From contig JBNGIS010019722.1 in assembly GCA_049999725.1 (NCBI GenBank), positions 1-20,357 on the forward strand: a stretch of DNA of 20,357 bases, written 5' to 3'. This document shows, piece after piece, positions 8,323-19,303 of this stretch. This stretch comes from Haplomitrium mnioides (taxonomy: Eukaryota > Marchantiophyta > Haplomitriopsida > Calobryales). Each line of letters begins with the position of its first letter. Within the stretch, counting starts at the first letter, position 1. Position numbers and translations under genes: made by a program. The notes beneath the pieces are model-generated. The model saw only the letters and a list, made by a program, of their open reading frames with translations, was not told the origin of the DNA and ran no database searches.

Positions 8323-9034
8323 TTTTCTTGTAAAGATGATGCATTTTTTAAGCAATAATTTCTATAAGCAATAACATATAAAGAAATAACATATAAGCAA
8401 TAACATTTAAGCAATAACATCCATAAAAGAAAAATACAAATACAATTACATATTGATGAACTAAATGTAACACACATCATGATTATATCTTTTTGATTTG
8501 CTTCTCACACAAAAAACCAATTGAATAAAACCACTATAACAATCATCAAATTAAACTTGTTTGAATACAAGAGACAAAAAGCAACCTTTCTCAAAGGTTG
8601 AAAGAGAACCAAACAATATCATCAACATTAAGAGAGACAATAAGAATCTTGATGAGTTATGTGAAGCTCATTATGAAGAAATGGAAACCATTGGTTAAAT
8701 CTATTTATGATTCTCTTTTTGAGATAAATATTCCTCCAAAGTTATAAACTACTTTGAGCCTATATTGTAATTTATATTTTGTACATTTTATAGAGTATAT
8801 AAATAAAATTTCTCAAGTCACTTCTTTTTGTTAAGACAAAACACAATCTATAACACAATCCATGCTCAAAATTTTCAAGGTAAATAATGGTTAATTGATT
8901 TTTATCATCTTTTAATGCACTTCAAACATGAATAATAATCTTTATATTATTAGTCAAACCATTCAATATGAAGAATATCACCATATTCATTCTTAACTAC
9001 TTATTATGTAGATGCATTTAAGTGTTTCGATTAC
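8323..9034. other. AT-rich stretch between two fossil ORFs
   Basis: No gene is supported. A plus-strand open piece ending at about 8696 (TAA) carries NLDELCEAHYEEMETIG, which may be another remnant of the upstream fossil ORF. A short tandem repeat lies at 8349-8421. Confidence 0.35.
8349..8421. repeat. Short tandem repeat, AAGCAATAACAT-like unit
   Basis: About five imperfect copies of a 12-17 bp unit centred on AAGCAATAACAT follow one another. The copies vary in length by AT insertions, as expected from slippage. Confidence 0.6.
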
Positions 9035-9451
9035 TTAACCCTTTGGCATTGTGCTTTTGGATCTCTCTTGCATTGGTTTAATCTCTTCGCATGTTTCACA
9101 AACAACAAATCTATTGTATTTAGGAATTCTGACGTTTAGAAAGTCTATTTTCCAATGTTTTGTAAAACCATAGAAGCTAAGAATGCAATCTAGATACTTC
9201 TCTTTCAAATAAGTTGTGTAATAATCATAAACTTCATATTTGTTGGTTATTATAGTATCAAGTCAAACTTTTTATCTTCATTCATAAAGTATGGAATATA
9301 CTCTATACTTTATTCTTAATAAATTGAAAGTTTTTCTCTCTTGGAGTTGATATAAATGAAATTCCACTACTTCAAAAGGTCTTAAGTACTTCTCCAAAGA
9401 GGGATAATCCACACTCTTTAGAGAAGACCAAGTTCTTATGCCATCATAGCG
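9035..9451 (-). pseudogene. Fossil ORF of unknown family, minus strand (transposase-like?)
   Basis: One minus-strand frame runs 139 codons from 9451 to the TAA at 9037-9035. It is interrupted only by three stops clustered between about 9283 and 9263 (TGA, TAA, TGA). The translation looks like real protein: GIRTWSSLKSVDYPSLEKYL, FEVVEFHLYQLQERKTF, then YEVYDYYTTYLKEKYLDC and HWKIDFLNVRIPKYNRFVVC, which leads into a CX2C motif, VCETCEEIK. The CX2C after a basic/aromatic stretch recalls zinc-binding parts of transposase- or integrase-like proteins, but I cannot name a family. No start codon is visible. It faces the other fossil ORF, so the two may be unrelated or belong to one decayed element. 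Confidence 0.45.
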
Positions 9452-10943
9452 CTACACGTATACAACACAAAGACAAGTTAAAACAAGTACAAGAAGTTAG
9501 CACACAAAGAGACTTCAAGCTCATAAGTTAAAAGAGATGACTAATAAGTCAAATTTTTTTTATATGCTCAACTCTCATGTTAGAACCTCATTGTTTCCTT
9601 TTTCTATCTTTTATAAAGAACATACTCTTCAAACCTTCTATCTCTCTTTAATTCTTCTTCTTTCGTATAAAATTATTTTGGAACTTCTATTACTCTTTAA
9701 TTATAGGTTTTAATTATACGCTGCCAAGTATCATTTTCCTCTTGTAAAGTTATCATTAGAGCTTCTAATTCATTGTAATTCGTATAATTTCTCTCCTATT
9801 GCCATGTGTCACTTTTTCTATATCTTACTCTATTTTTAGTCATTATTTACTAAAGCTATTAAATGCTATATTTTGTTAGCTCTCTATTTTTAGTCATCAT
9901 TTACTAAAGTTGGTATATGCTACATTTTGTTGTTCAAGATGCGTGTTGACTTAGTAAGATTGTTGGAATTGTGAGGTTAGTCTTGTAGTTGTATTATTAA
10001 GATGAGTATTGACTTAGTTAGTAGTACTAAACATGTGTTAGTACTCTACTTATCCCATTCAACCTTTTGCTAATAACAACTTTTGTCTACTCTCTTATTA
10101 CTATCTAAACTATTTCAATAATACTTTTTTTTTTTTTGAACCATAACTATTAAATACTCATTTTAATCAATAATTGAGAAAGTAATAATGAAAAATGTGA
10201 TTATACATCGCTTTGGTTAGTAACCATAGAAGTAAAAGCAAAGAATAATACTCCAAAATAATAAAACATTCATAACACACAACACAACATTGCATAAGTT
10301 GCTTCACTTGTTTCTTATATATCCCATACCTCATATTATTCTCTTAAAGTTCCAAATCATTATGCTAAGAAGTTTGCAAAATAGCTATAATAAAGATTGT
10401 AAAAAATATATTAAATTATATATTGAAGTGTACATTATTAATACCAGTTATCTTAAAGAAATAACCCAACTCAAATTATATAATTAACAAAATTTAATTC
10501 ATCTATTATAAATATATTGTAGTTGCGTAGTATATATATAATTACTATATATTATAGACTTTGAATTAATGAGTTCTCATTGACTAGTTAATATTAAATT
10601 TAACTATTTAAATTTTGTTAATAATCATATACAAATAGAAATTAACTTTTTTATTTATAAAGCTGGCAATTATGTACCATTTGCTAGTTTAAGTAGTTAA
10701 AAGAGTTAAATTAAAAATAAGACAAGGATTATTATGTATACTTTCTCTATGTTTCTAAGTTTTAAACTAATTACTTATAGTTTTAATTAAAAAAGATAAT
10801 AAAATATTCAGCATTTTTATTCTTATTTATCGGTATTTAAACTTATAGTTAAATTAATAAAGCTTAATTAAAAAAGGTTAAGTTAGATTAAGCTAGATTG
10901 AGATCTCTAACATCAAAAAGTACGTACATAAAAAAGCGATGCC
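9452..10943. other. AT-rich intergenic DNA
   Basis: Very AT-rich, with frequent stops in all frames. Short open stretches such as 10290-10487 (plus) are of chance length and carry no motif. A two-copy 54-bp repeat lies at 9828-9935. No RNA gene or transposon end was recognised. Confidence 0.5.
9828..9935. repeat. Two-copy direct repeat, 54-bp period
   Basis: CTCTATTTTTAGTCAT starts at 9828 and again at 9882, each followed by a similar TTTACTAAAG...ATGCTA...ATTTTGTT stretch. The copies differ by several substitutions. Confidence 0.7.
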
Positions 10944-10962
10944 TTTTCACTTTGAGTGAAAA
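10944..10962. repeat. Perfect 8-bp inverted repeat upstream of the spliced gene
   Basis: TTTTCACT (10944-10951) and AGTGAAAA (10955-10962) are separated by TTG. It could be a hairpin or a palindromic binding site, lying about 610 bp before the proposed start codon. Function is unknown. Confidence 0.6.
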
Positions 10963-10976
10963 TAGGAAGAAACACA

Positions 10977-11000
10977 AGAAAGAAAGAAAGAAAGAAAGAG
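10977..11000. repeat. (AAAG)n microsatellite
   Basis: About six tandem AAAG units on the plus strand, in the upstream region of the spliced gene. Confidence 0.85.
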
Positions 11001-11149
11001 TGTCTTTTGGGTGGAATAATCTGTTTTTAAGGAGGCCAAATTGTGTTGTATTGTACTATGGACTTTAAAACACAAATTCATCATACATATTTTCTTATAG
11101 TGTATTGTTGCAATAGAATAATTAGTTGTATGCAAGCACTATGGCAGCA

Positions 11150-11320
11150 ATATTCTTACATACAAGAAGAAGAAGGATACTATTACTTTCTTAAGAAAAA
11201 AAGAAGCTTCTTCTTTTTACTACCGAAAGAAAACAAGCAACTTCTTCTTATTACTATCTTAAGAAAAAGAGAAGTTTCTTCTTATTACTATAGTAAGAGA
11301 GAGAGAAGCTTCTGCTTCTT
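11150..11320. repeat. ~34-bp tandem repeat in the 5' region of the spliced gene
   Basis: About four imperfect copies of a unit made of an A/G-rich half, a (A)GAAGCTTCTTCTT-like half and a TTACTA spacer, at a period of about 33-36 bp. It contains 12-bp palindromes, for instance TTTCTTAAGAAA (11187-11198) and AAGAAGCTTCTT (11201-11212). It ends about 250 bp before the start codon, so it is either promoter or 5' UTR. Confidence 0.65.
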
Positions 11321-11573
11321 CTTCTCTATGAAAAACAAAATACAAGAGCTTCCAAATGTTTCATGAAACATTGTAAGTTGTAAGTAAGGTTGTTACTCAC
11401 AGACAAGAAGTGCATTGCATTGTATTGTATTGGAATGAGAATGCAATGCTATGCTATGGAGATAAAGCATTCTACTCATTGTGGTGGCTTATTACAAGTG
11501 TTGGAAAATGAGTTGACATTTCTTGGTGTAGGAGTCAAAGACAAAGACAAAGAAAGACACAAGAGTCTCAATC

Positions 11574-14500
11574 ATGTCAAAAGCCAAGGGTGGAAAATCA
11601 GGCGGGAAGTCAGAAGTAGAAGATGCAACTTGTCTTCTTCAGACAAAAGTTCTTCATCAGGACTTGGAGATCTTTACTCTCAAGGACAAGATCACAAAAA
11701 TTGAAGAAAAATGTCAGCTTTTAGAACATAGGTATGAGCAGCTCGGTGGAGAGTCTGAGGAAGAAATCAACAAGCTTGAAGACATTGTACAATATCTTTC
11801 AAGGTACAGAGACAGCATCACCAATCAAGCCCTGTTCATATGATGGCTGCTTGAAATGCTAGAATCCTTGGTGGAAACTTGAGGCTGAAATATGATTCCC
11901 ATTTGAGATTCAGTGGTTCTTGAGGGGTGCCTAATGCTGGTGACTGATTTTCTCGCTTGAGTTGATTGGCGAATTTCCTCTGCACTTTTTATAACCTAGA
12001 CGATCTAGTCCAGGATGGTCATTTGTAGCAGCAGAGAGAGCACAGGAGCTATGTTGAGTTGGATGTAAGTGTGCTAGAGTTGTAATAGAGATGAACTAGA
12101 ATTGTTATCTTCTGCTCAAGCAGAATCGGCGAGGTGTCTCTACTTGGTCACTTGGTGAACTTCTTTTCTCCTGATATAGAAATGAATGTTAATAAAATCA
12201 ACCTCTCAGGATAGGTTTTCATGTAAAGCACTGCAGTGATGCATCCATTTTGGACTTTAAATCAGTCAAGAATCGCACAACTTCGGGGGATTTCAGCCTC
12301 ATCTCACACCCTCATATGAATCGTGTTTTGCACCTGTAGAATTTGGGTGCAACACTGTCATTTGTAGCGTAGTCGTCATTATAACTCATAACTTGTTCAT
12401 GTATCAATTCCACACTCATCGATGAATTCTCAACGTGAAGTGAGGTGAAGAACAAGGAAGCTAAAGGCAAAGAATTGGAGGATCACATAGAGCAGCTAAA
12501 GCTCGAGAAGACAGAGATGACAGAAAAGTTGTTGAAGGAGCTGCAAGATACAAACAAATCCCATGAGTTTGTATTGAACAGCATGAAACTTCAACTTGAA
12601 GCTGCAAATGTTAAGCTGCGTGAGATGCATGACTTTGCCATGAGGAAAGCAGCTATGGAAGCAGAACTTATTGGGTACTTATTCCCCATGCTTGGAAGTG
12701 TGTCAGGGAAACAGGGAAACTTCTTAGGCAAGTATTCATGTTCATCAGAAACATGGTAGGGAGTCTTCAACTCGTTGCGTTTATTTGGGCATCTTTTGTG
12801 TTCCGGAAGTTTTCTTAACTGAGACAGCTTGTTGGTCGTCAAATTTGAATGATCACTAGGTGCGATAGACCTTCATCTCGTCAAAATTGGAGTTCACAGT
12901 CAATGATTTCGTAGTTTCTTGAAATAGTTGCAAGGCCAACCTCTGTGGACTGCCATTCGAAAACTAGGCATTCATGACATGATATATCTATTAAGTATGC
13001 GACACATGTGTCATTATGGACTTCTATTGTATCTGAGGACAGTAACAGGTAGTTTGTGATTGCTAGAGTGAAAGAGCAGCTGCTGAAAGAGCAGAGAGAG
13101 CATGCCGAAGCGATAAGTGACATAGAGAGGACTGCTGTTCAAGAAAGAGAGAGGCTGAAGAAGGAAATTCTGACACGAGTAGAAGAAACCCGACAGCAAA
13201 TGACACAAATAATGGAGGATCAGCTTCACTCGGTACTCTGCTGTTCTTCCTCACTTGGAACGTGTTTGAGGAAGATAAGATTTTGGTGTGAAGCAGAACT
13301 TTTTAAGCATTTAATTTGTATTTGGTGGTTGTGTCCTTCACTTCAACCATAGAGTATACGGTCACCTGAAAGACGTGACAACAGAATATTCTGCTCTCTT
13401 GCAGAAAACAAAGAAAACTATTACAGACAATGAGCAAATGCGAAAAGAGGTGGCCTACCATACCCGACAGACAGATCTATTGCTAGAAAAGAACGAAAAA
13501 CTTGTCCAAGAAAACGTTGAGCTCAACCGAGCCATGATACTTGCTAAAGAGGTCACACATTTACTCTGCATAACATGCAACTTGCCTTTGATTTGCGTCT
13601 GAAGTGGATTTAGAATCCCAGTCACAGAAACAACAAAGACTTTAAACGCGACATCGCGTGAAGCAAAAGACGCATGAACGATTTTATCTTCAACTAGACT
13701 GTTCATCATATATACTGAAAATCTAAATGTTCGCTCCCGATCTCATGAATCATTGTTTTTGGATTTCTTATTGCAGCTAGAAGATGATTTTGCTCGGAGG
13801 AATCACATGTATCAGAAGACTACCAGAATCCTGGTCTATAAGCTCCGAGGTATGTTGTACGGAACGTACTGTACTTATTTGCACCATGGTTCACATAAAC
13901 TTTGCTTGATATTGCCAGACGTCCAGTCATTTACTTCTATGGACACAGTATATACTTTATCATGTGGGGATTGCCAACTTGCCAAAGGCATTGCTATGAC
14001 TCCAGCGGATTGTCCCCAACATAATACTTTCGAGCTCATCATGCGCATCTTCATTCGTTTTCAACGCTACAGTGCGAATCACTGAAACACCAGTCAACAA
14101 ACTCGGCTTTTTACCCGAGAGAACTTACACAATTGAATGGTTATATCGCTCACATGGAAACGGGGAGAATGAATCATTGGAACTGTGGCACCACAGAGAA
14201 AGATATGGCTCTTAAAGCTGCAAAGAACCTTGAGCTGGAAAAGGAGGATGAAGACCTTAAAGCGATACTTCTGCAAGCTGAGCAGATGAAAGTTTCTCAG
14301 GTCTGAGATCTGAGGAATTACTATCATTGTAATCGCTTCCAGAGAAGTTACCAATGATTTGTCTCTCTTCAACATTCTTAGTCCCAGTTTTCTGTGTAAG
14401 CAGGCCCCAAAGGTCCCCGAGGAAAAGTCAAAGGGAGCTGCAGCAGGCTCTCCAGGAGAAGAAGCAATGAAGTTTCTTTATGCATGCTTGGAAGATCTGG

Positions 14501-15467
14501 AATTGGAGAGACTTTCGAAATCTCCCGACAACACTCTGCTTGGGTAATTGGCATGCATCAATCAACGGTTACTCTTTGATTGAAGCTGCCTACCGAAAGT
14601 CCACGACAGTTGTGGTAGCTAACTTGTATCTCCGAGAGCTTCACACTAGATAAGATGGACCAAATTGAAAACACTCACATTGCTACCATTACAGCTCATA
14701 TGTAGACTTTTGGATCTGGGTTCGGATTTAAGTTTGAAGTTCTGGGTTGCTTACATATAACTTTCTGTGGTGAACAGCTCAGATGCAAGTGCAGGGACTT
14801 CAGTGCCGGAGGGCCCTAAGAGGCTTGACCAGTTTACCTTGAAAGAGCGAGAAAATCTTCTCAAGTATGGGTTACTCTACTGTAAAAGAGATTCGTTTTC
14901 TGTTTCACCAAATGTATTGAAAAGAATGTGAGTGCGGAACGAAACCATAAGTATAGAACCTGATTTGGCAAACGTGAGCCTTTGTATCAGACCTCTAATA
15001 TCATTACTGCACCAATTTTTCATCGTGGTGTACAGATGGGAAACATGGTCAAATTCTCAATACGCTGTTTGGGTGGCCTCCTCCCATGCCTATGCTAATG
15101 AATTTTCTCTTGGCTGACAGAAAACTACTCCGAACAGCCGTATCTTTACGACACATGACAGAAAATCTTGTCGGCACGGGAGGAGAGCTCCCGTACTCGT
15201 CTTTCCAAGGTATTGCCCCACAAGCTTTATTTGTAAAACTGATCGTGCTTCGATATCACTGTTTCCATTTGCCGCTCATCTCATCTGGTCATGGAATTGA
15301 CAGGGGGACGGCCCAAGATACAGGTGGATGACATATTAGCGATTCCAGTAGAAGACCTGCATCTGGATGAACTTGGTCCGACCTTTCACAAAAAGAAGCC
15401 AACTCAGGCTGGGATACAGCAACCAGAGCAGGTTGATTTTGTTACTGAATTGGTGCAAGTGTTTTGA
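11574..15467 (+). CDS. CFAP157/BBOF1-like coiled-coil ciliary protein, ten exons, 477 aa
   Basis: Exons: 11574-11803, 12441-12674, 13067-13232, 13405-13551, 13777-13849, 14197-14300, 14404-14543, 14778-14864, 15121-15209 and 15304-15467. All nine introns are GT-AG and every junction keeps phase, giving 1434 nt ending in TGA. The N-terminus is short and basic (MSKAKGGKSGGK). Residues ~20-315 are charged heptad-like helix, including DLEIFTLKDKITKIEEKCQ, HAEAISDIERTAVQERERLK and LLLEKNEKLVQENVELN. Residues ~319-477 hold MKFLYACLEDLELERL, a low-complexity stretch, a helix (LLRTAVSLRHMTENLVG) and IQVDDILAIPVEDLHLDELG. The order and the ERTAVQERERLKKE-like block resemble CFAP157 or the related BBOF1, axoneme/basal-body proteins of motile cilia; length is near the ~500 aa usual there. 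In a plant it would act in sperm flagella. The gene model is strong; the family name is from recall. Weak points are the intron 1 acceptor (CGTGAAG) and exon 6 start (14197 or 14203). Confidence 0.82.
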
Positions 15468-18400
15468 TTCGCATCACTTTGTTTCAAGTTCCTTTGGAGA
15501 GAGAAAGGGTTAGTTCTGCTTTCGGTCAAAATAAGAAAAAGAGGATTCGATTCGATTTAATTGCGCTACATTCCAAGCCCAACATGCTTTTTAAACGGGC
15601 AACATCGAGTGCAATTTGAAACAAGCGCACTAATTTCGACCTTCGGCCCGGGCAAGAAAGAATTGAATTCAACTCGTTTTAACGTCCACGACCGGCTCAA
15701 AAGCAGCAGGGAGTAAAAGCACAACGCCATCGGGGTGCAAGCAAAGATCCCACGTCCACATCAGTACTCGCGACAAAATAGTGAGCCTATGCGCACTGGA
15801 AATACAAAAGCGCTCCCTTTAATCTCTTTGCTAAAAAGTCGAAATTTGACTGTGGGTGCGTGGAGTAGATCTCAGTAGGAGGAGCTCCCTCAAGAAGACT
15901 GCCAGCCATTGGTCAGAATACACCAGAAACTATTGGACCGTCTTTGGTTGATACCCAAATGTCTCCCTGGGATCTCGTGCAGCAGACTATTATGATGTGA
16001 TGCTCATCCTCAGTGACTTTTGGGTGCATTTGGAGGCAGACCAGTTTCCAGGTTGCACCTTCTGGTTTACCTTGAAGCATTTAGCCATTTCAATCTGAGG
16101 AGGTGAGAACTTGTGGCGAGTGTGTGGATGAGGTGAAGCGGCATATTGCTGTTGGTAAGATAGCGTTTTATCTGTGGCCAGGGTCACGTACTGACTGTGC
16201 ATGAGGCTCTGTTAGATTGGCACAGAAGTGATCTTTCGTGAGGAGTCTTGAAGAACCTCTATGTCTTGTCTCCACCACTAGAGCCATTTCTGGCATCGAG
16301 AGGATATAGAGAGCTGAATTTCGTGCCTTTCTAACCATGCCACTCCACTTGATCTGCTTACTGTCTCTCCTGATGTCATCATCACTTGGATTGAGGGACG
16401 TTGTATCTCAGGAGGTACTCTGGGGTTGACTGAGGGCTGGTGGGGCTAAGCACGTCTTAGGTTTCAGTCCATCCTACTACAAAGCGTCTGTTGAGCTGCT
16501 CTTGCTTCTAGTCTACTGGTTGTGGTCATATACATTTTTTCTTGTTTCTTCGGTTGTCCAAGAAAATCGAGAAAATGTTTCCTTGTGGAACAAAACGTAT
16601 TTACCTTTTTGTCCAAACCAAAACACAGAAGAAAGAGGGAGATTGAGCATGATAAATGCGACATTACAGGTTCAAGGAGGAAGCAAAATTCCACCAATGG
16701 CAGGGCTCTTATGAACTTGAGGGAACGTAGCCGAGTCATGGAATCATACAGCTTTGTGCTGGAAGTGAGTTCTCCTAGCAAGTTTGGAGATAAGTATGTA
16801 CAATCTAGAGTATAGGAGCTGGAACAACAGTAAGCAATTTGGTCGAAAGCCAAGCAGCCCTGCAACAGGAACATTGCTTTCGATATTTATCAATGAGAAA
16901 CCCTTAGTTTGGGCACTTCTTTCAATTTTGTTTCAATCGATATGAATGTGGAATTGCTGATGTTGACTTTGGTATGCATGCGGATCATGAAAGCTACAGC
17001 CTGAACCTGACTAAAGACTGTTTGAATTGCCATCCTTTCCTTTCAACTCCACGGTTATCATTTGTCCTTGGCATTTTTGTGCTAGAGATGCTTTGTTCAG
17101 GTTCCTAGGTTGAGATCTGATCAAATGTGTAAAGTCCTCCCATGTCGAAATACCTCAAGATTTCACAGGATTACCATTAAGGTTGGGAGCTTAGGCTACA
17201 AGACACTCGAACTTGCGGCACCAAGTGCTTAGGACTTCCTTTTGGATTCGCTACAACAAACAAAACGCCACCCAGCCTTTCGATGGCGACTTTGTCAGGA
17301 AATTCTCTATTCTTAGCAAGGACAAGTCTTGCGAAAATCCGGACTGTAAGTTAGGACAAACTGTGTCCTTTTAAGTACACTACTACAGATCCGGAAGACT
17401 AAGAAAATTATGAGAATTCTCCCCTCCAATTCCTTTACTCTCCATCTCACAGGGGCATTCTGGCTCGGCAACATTGCAGCTGCGATCCACGAGGCCACCC
17501 AGATGAGAACCAATTTTAGTATTCAATTGAGCTGCTTTCACTATTGCACTGTGCACAGACCTCACCGCTCATCTGCAAGATTGCCAAAATTTAATGCATC
17601 CAAATTTCAACTTTTGCAAATTCATCGTGTCGATTTTTTAGTGTCTTGATTCTTACACCCGATGTGAACTGGTTGGTATATATCGAGGAGTAATTGAAAT
17701 TCCATTCGTTGATCAATCTGTTCCCACGAGGTCAGTTCCAAGTGTAGGATGAACACTGCTGGGTTTCACATGACTGCGTAAAGTTATGTGTTGCCTTTGG
17801 GCAGGATGATGTTTCATTTGCAACAGTAGTGATGATGATCCCTCAGAAGGTCAGCCTGTAACCTTGGCGTGCAAGTAGAGCTGCAGTTCTGTGAAGAGGA
17901 GGACCAACTCGAGTGTCGTACAAATGCAGGGCGATTGCCACATCCCCATCCTACATGAACCTGGAGTTAGACGAGGAAGGTGAAGCAGCCCTGCCATTGA
18001 AACACTCAACAAGAACTAGTTGAAGAAATGATCCTCGAACTGGGTCACAACCGGTTGACCCTCCCTGACCCAACGCATGATTTAACCCAACGCTATGTGT
18101 GTATACCACCATCATATCAACAACGCAGGAGTGATGCAGCTGCTACACTAACTTTGATTCATATTTCCTGATCAGATTCCCGCTTATGCCAACTGCTCAC
18201 TGACAAGCGTATTCCGTTCCAGCGAATTCAACGCTATGCAAGGAACCCAGCTCAGACTCTCTTAAGAATCCATTCAACAACTTTCAAGATCGAGGTATCT
18301 GGGCTAAAATTAAAATTGAAAGCAGCCGACAGTGTACATACTCTGTTGCCTCCTTCGACCAGTACCATATATAACGGCTGCTGTTCTCCGATCTCTAGAA

Positions 18401-18874
18401 TTTGCAGCAGGTACGTCATTCTTCCAATTTTCCACCGTATCCAAGGTTTTCTTGTAACTCAATGCAATTTCTTTTACACAAATGAGGTTCATTTTAAACA
18501 AAGTAACCTATGAGGTGACGAGTGCAAAAGAGCTGTGAACTCCAATTTCAGCATCTGGACTTTCAGATCACGGAAACCTTGTGCACAGGTCAACAAGAAT
18601 ATCGGTGGTACAGTCGTGCTTGGAAGCCAAGTTGTCCAAAGAGAGCTGCGTTTTAATATGTTCAAATGTAGAGATTTCAGGTTGGAATCTATGGTGTCTT
18701 TCGGGAATTCTGAGATCGTGATTTTGCTGCACATGCACCCACAGTGTAGATAGCTTGCATCATGATTGCCGCTTCGTCGGATGCTGTAGGGTGAACGTCC
18801 CTGCCTGTGATTGTCCCTTCCAACGTTTGGAATTCGATGATTCATCTATCCAAACTATAATTTTCCAATTATGG
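15468..18874. other. Long intergenic region without a supported gene
   Basis: The start of this stretch should be the 3' UTR of the CFAP157-like gene. No canonical AATAAA is seen close to the stop; AATAAG lies about 60 bp downstream. The rest has clearly higher GC than 7263-10940 and resembles the introns of the gene. Open stretches on both strands (minus 16464-16874, 136 codons; minus 18489-18845, 118 codons; plus 16522-16815, 97 codons) have no motif I recognise and overlap one another on opposite strands. Good donor-like GTGAGT and GTATGT sites near 16766 and 16794 could belong to a noncoding or poorly conserved transcript. I see no transposon ends here. Confidence 0.4.
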
Positions 18875-19126
18875 TGCTGAAATACCAACCTTGGTACTTC
18901 ACCCCCTAGGATTAAGGTAATTTTATTTTTTGACCTCTTTAGGGTTAGTTTTGTTAAGTTAATTTAAGATAAGTTTAAGTATAAATAAAGAATATGTAGA
19001 GAAAAAGGAGCAAGATCCAAGAGAGTGTAGTCGTGCTACAAGCCTTTTGACCTTTTGTAAATTCATTGTGTTGAATACGATCTCTCATATTTGCCTCCAA
19101 AGATTTGTCTCTTCTATTTCTTTACA
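18875..19126 (+). repeat. 5' LTR of element 3 (252 bp)
   Basis: Starts TGCTGAAATACC (the partner of the outer end of the 3' LTR of element 2) and ends TTTCTTTACA before the primer site. It is shorter than the element 2 LTRs mainly because it has one instead of two copies of the 32-bp repeat. The TATA box TATAAATA is at 18980-18987. Confidence 0.9.
18980..18987 (+). promoter_or_regulatory. TATA box in the element 3 LTR
   Basis: TATAAATA, at the same place as in both LTRs of element 2. It points rightwards into gag. Confidence 0.6.
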
Positions 19127-19139
19127 TGGTTTCGTAGCT
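19127..19139 (+). promoter_or_regulatory. Decayed primer-binding site of element 3
   Basis: Reads TGGTTTCGTAGCT against the intact TGGTATCAGAGCC of element 2, with four changes. Priming from initiator Met-tRNA would be impaired, a sign of age. Confidence 0.75.
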
Positions 19140-19210
19140 TGGTTTATGTGGAGAATAAGATCGCAATGAGTAGATTGGTTTATGTGGAGAATAAGATCAC
19201 AAAGAGTAGA
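19139..19210 (+). repeat. 36-bp tandem duplication in the element 3 leader
   Basis: 19139-19174 and 19175-19210 are the same 36 bp except for two substitutions. Element 2 has a single counterpart before gag, so the duplication arose in this lineage. Confidence 0.85.
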
Positions 19211-19303
19211 CGATCAATTTGGTTTGATATCCTTTTTGTCGAAAGTTGTCATAGAGTTAAAGCACGAAATCTTGAAGTTTGGAGGTGTCGAGAAGTTGCG
19301 TAA

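Noticed and set aside
11390-11704. 104-codon ORF overlapping the start of the ciliary gene in another frame
   Set aside because: Low-complexity composition and no motif; at most an overlapping upstream ORF if the transcript begins before 11390.
16522-16815. 97-codon plus-strand stretch with a basic NLRERSRV piece that recalls a bHLH basic region
   Set aside because: No following helix-loop-helix pattern and no conserved Glu/Arg spacing; too weak to call.
16464-16874. 136-codon minus-strand open stretch, Leu/Cys-rich
   Set aside because: No recognisable domain, overlapped by open plus-strand frames, no promoter or splice support; noted only as part of the intergenic region.
18489-18845. 118-codon minus-strand open stretch with an LxxLHLxxL-like piece
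   Set aside because: Only one possible leucine-rich unit, no repeat, no neighbouring support.
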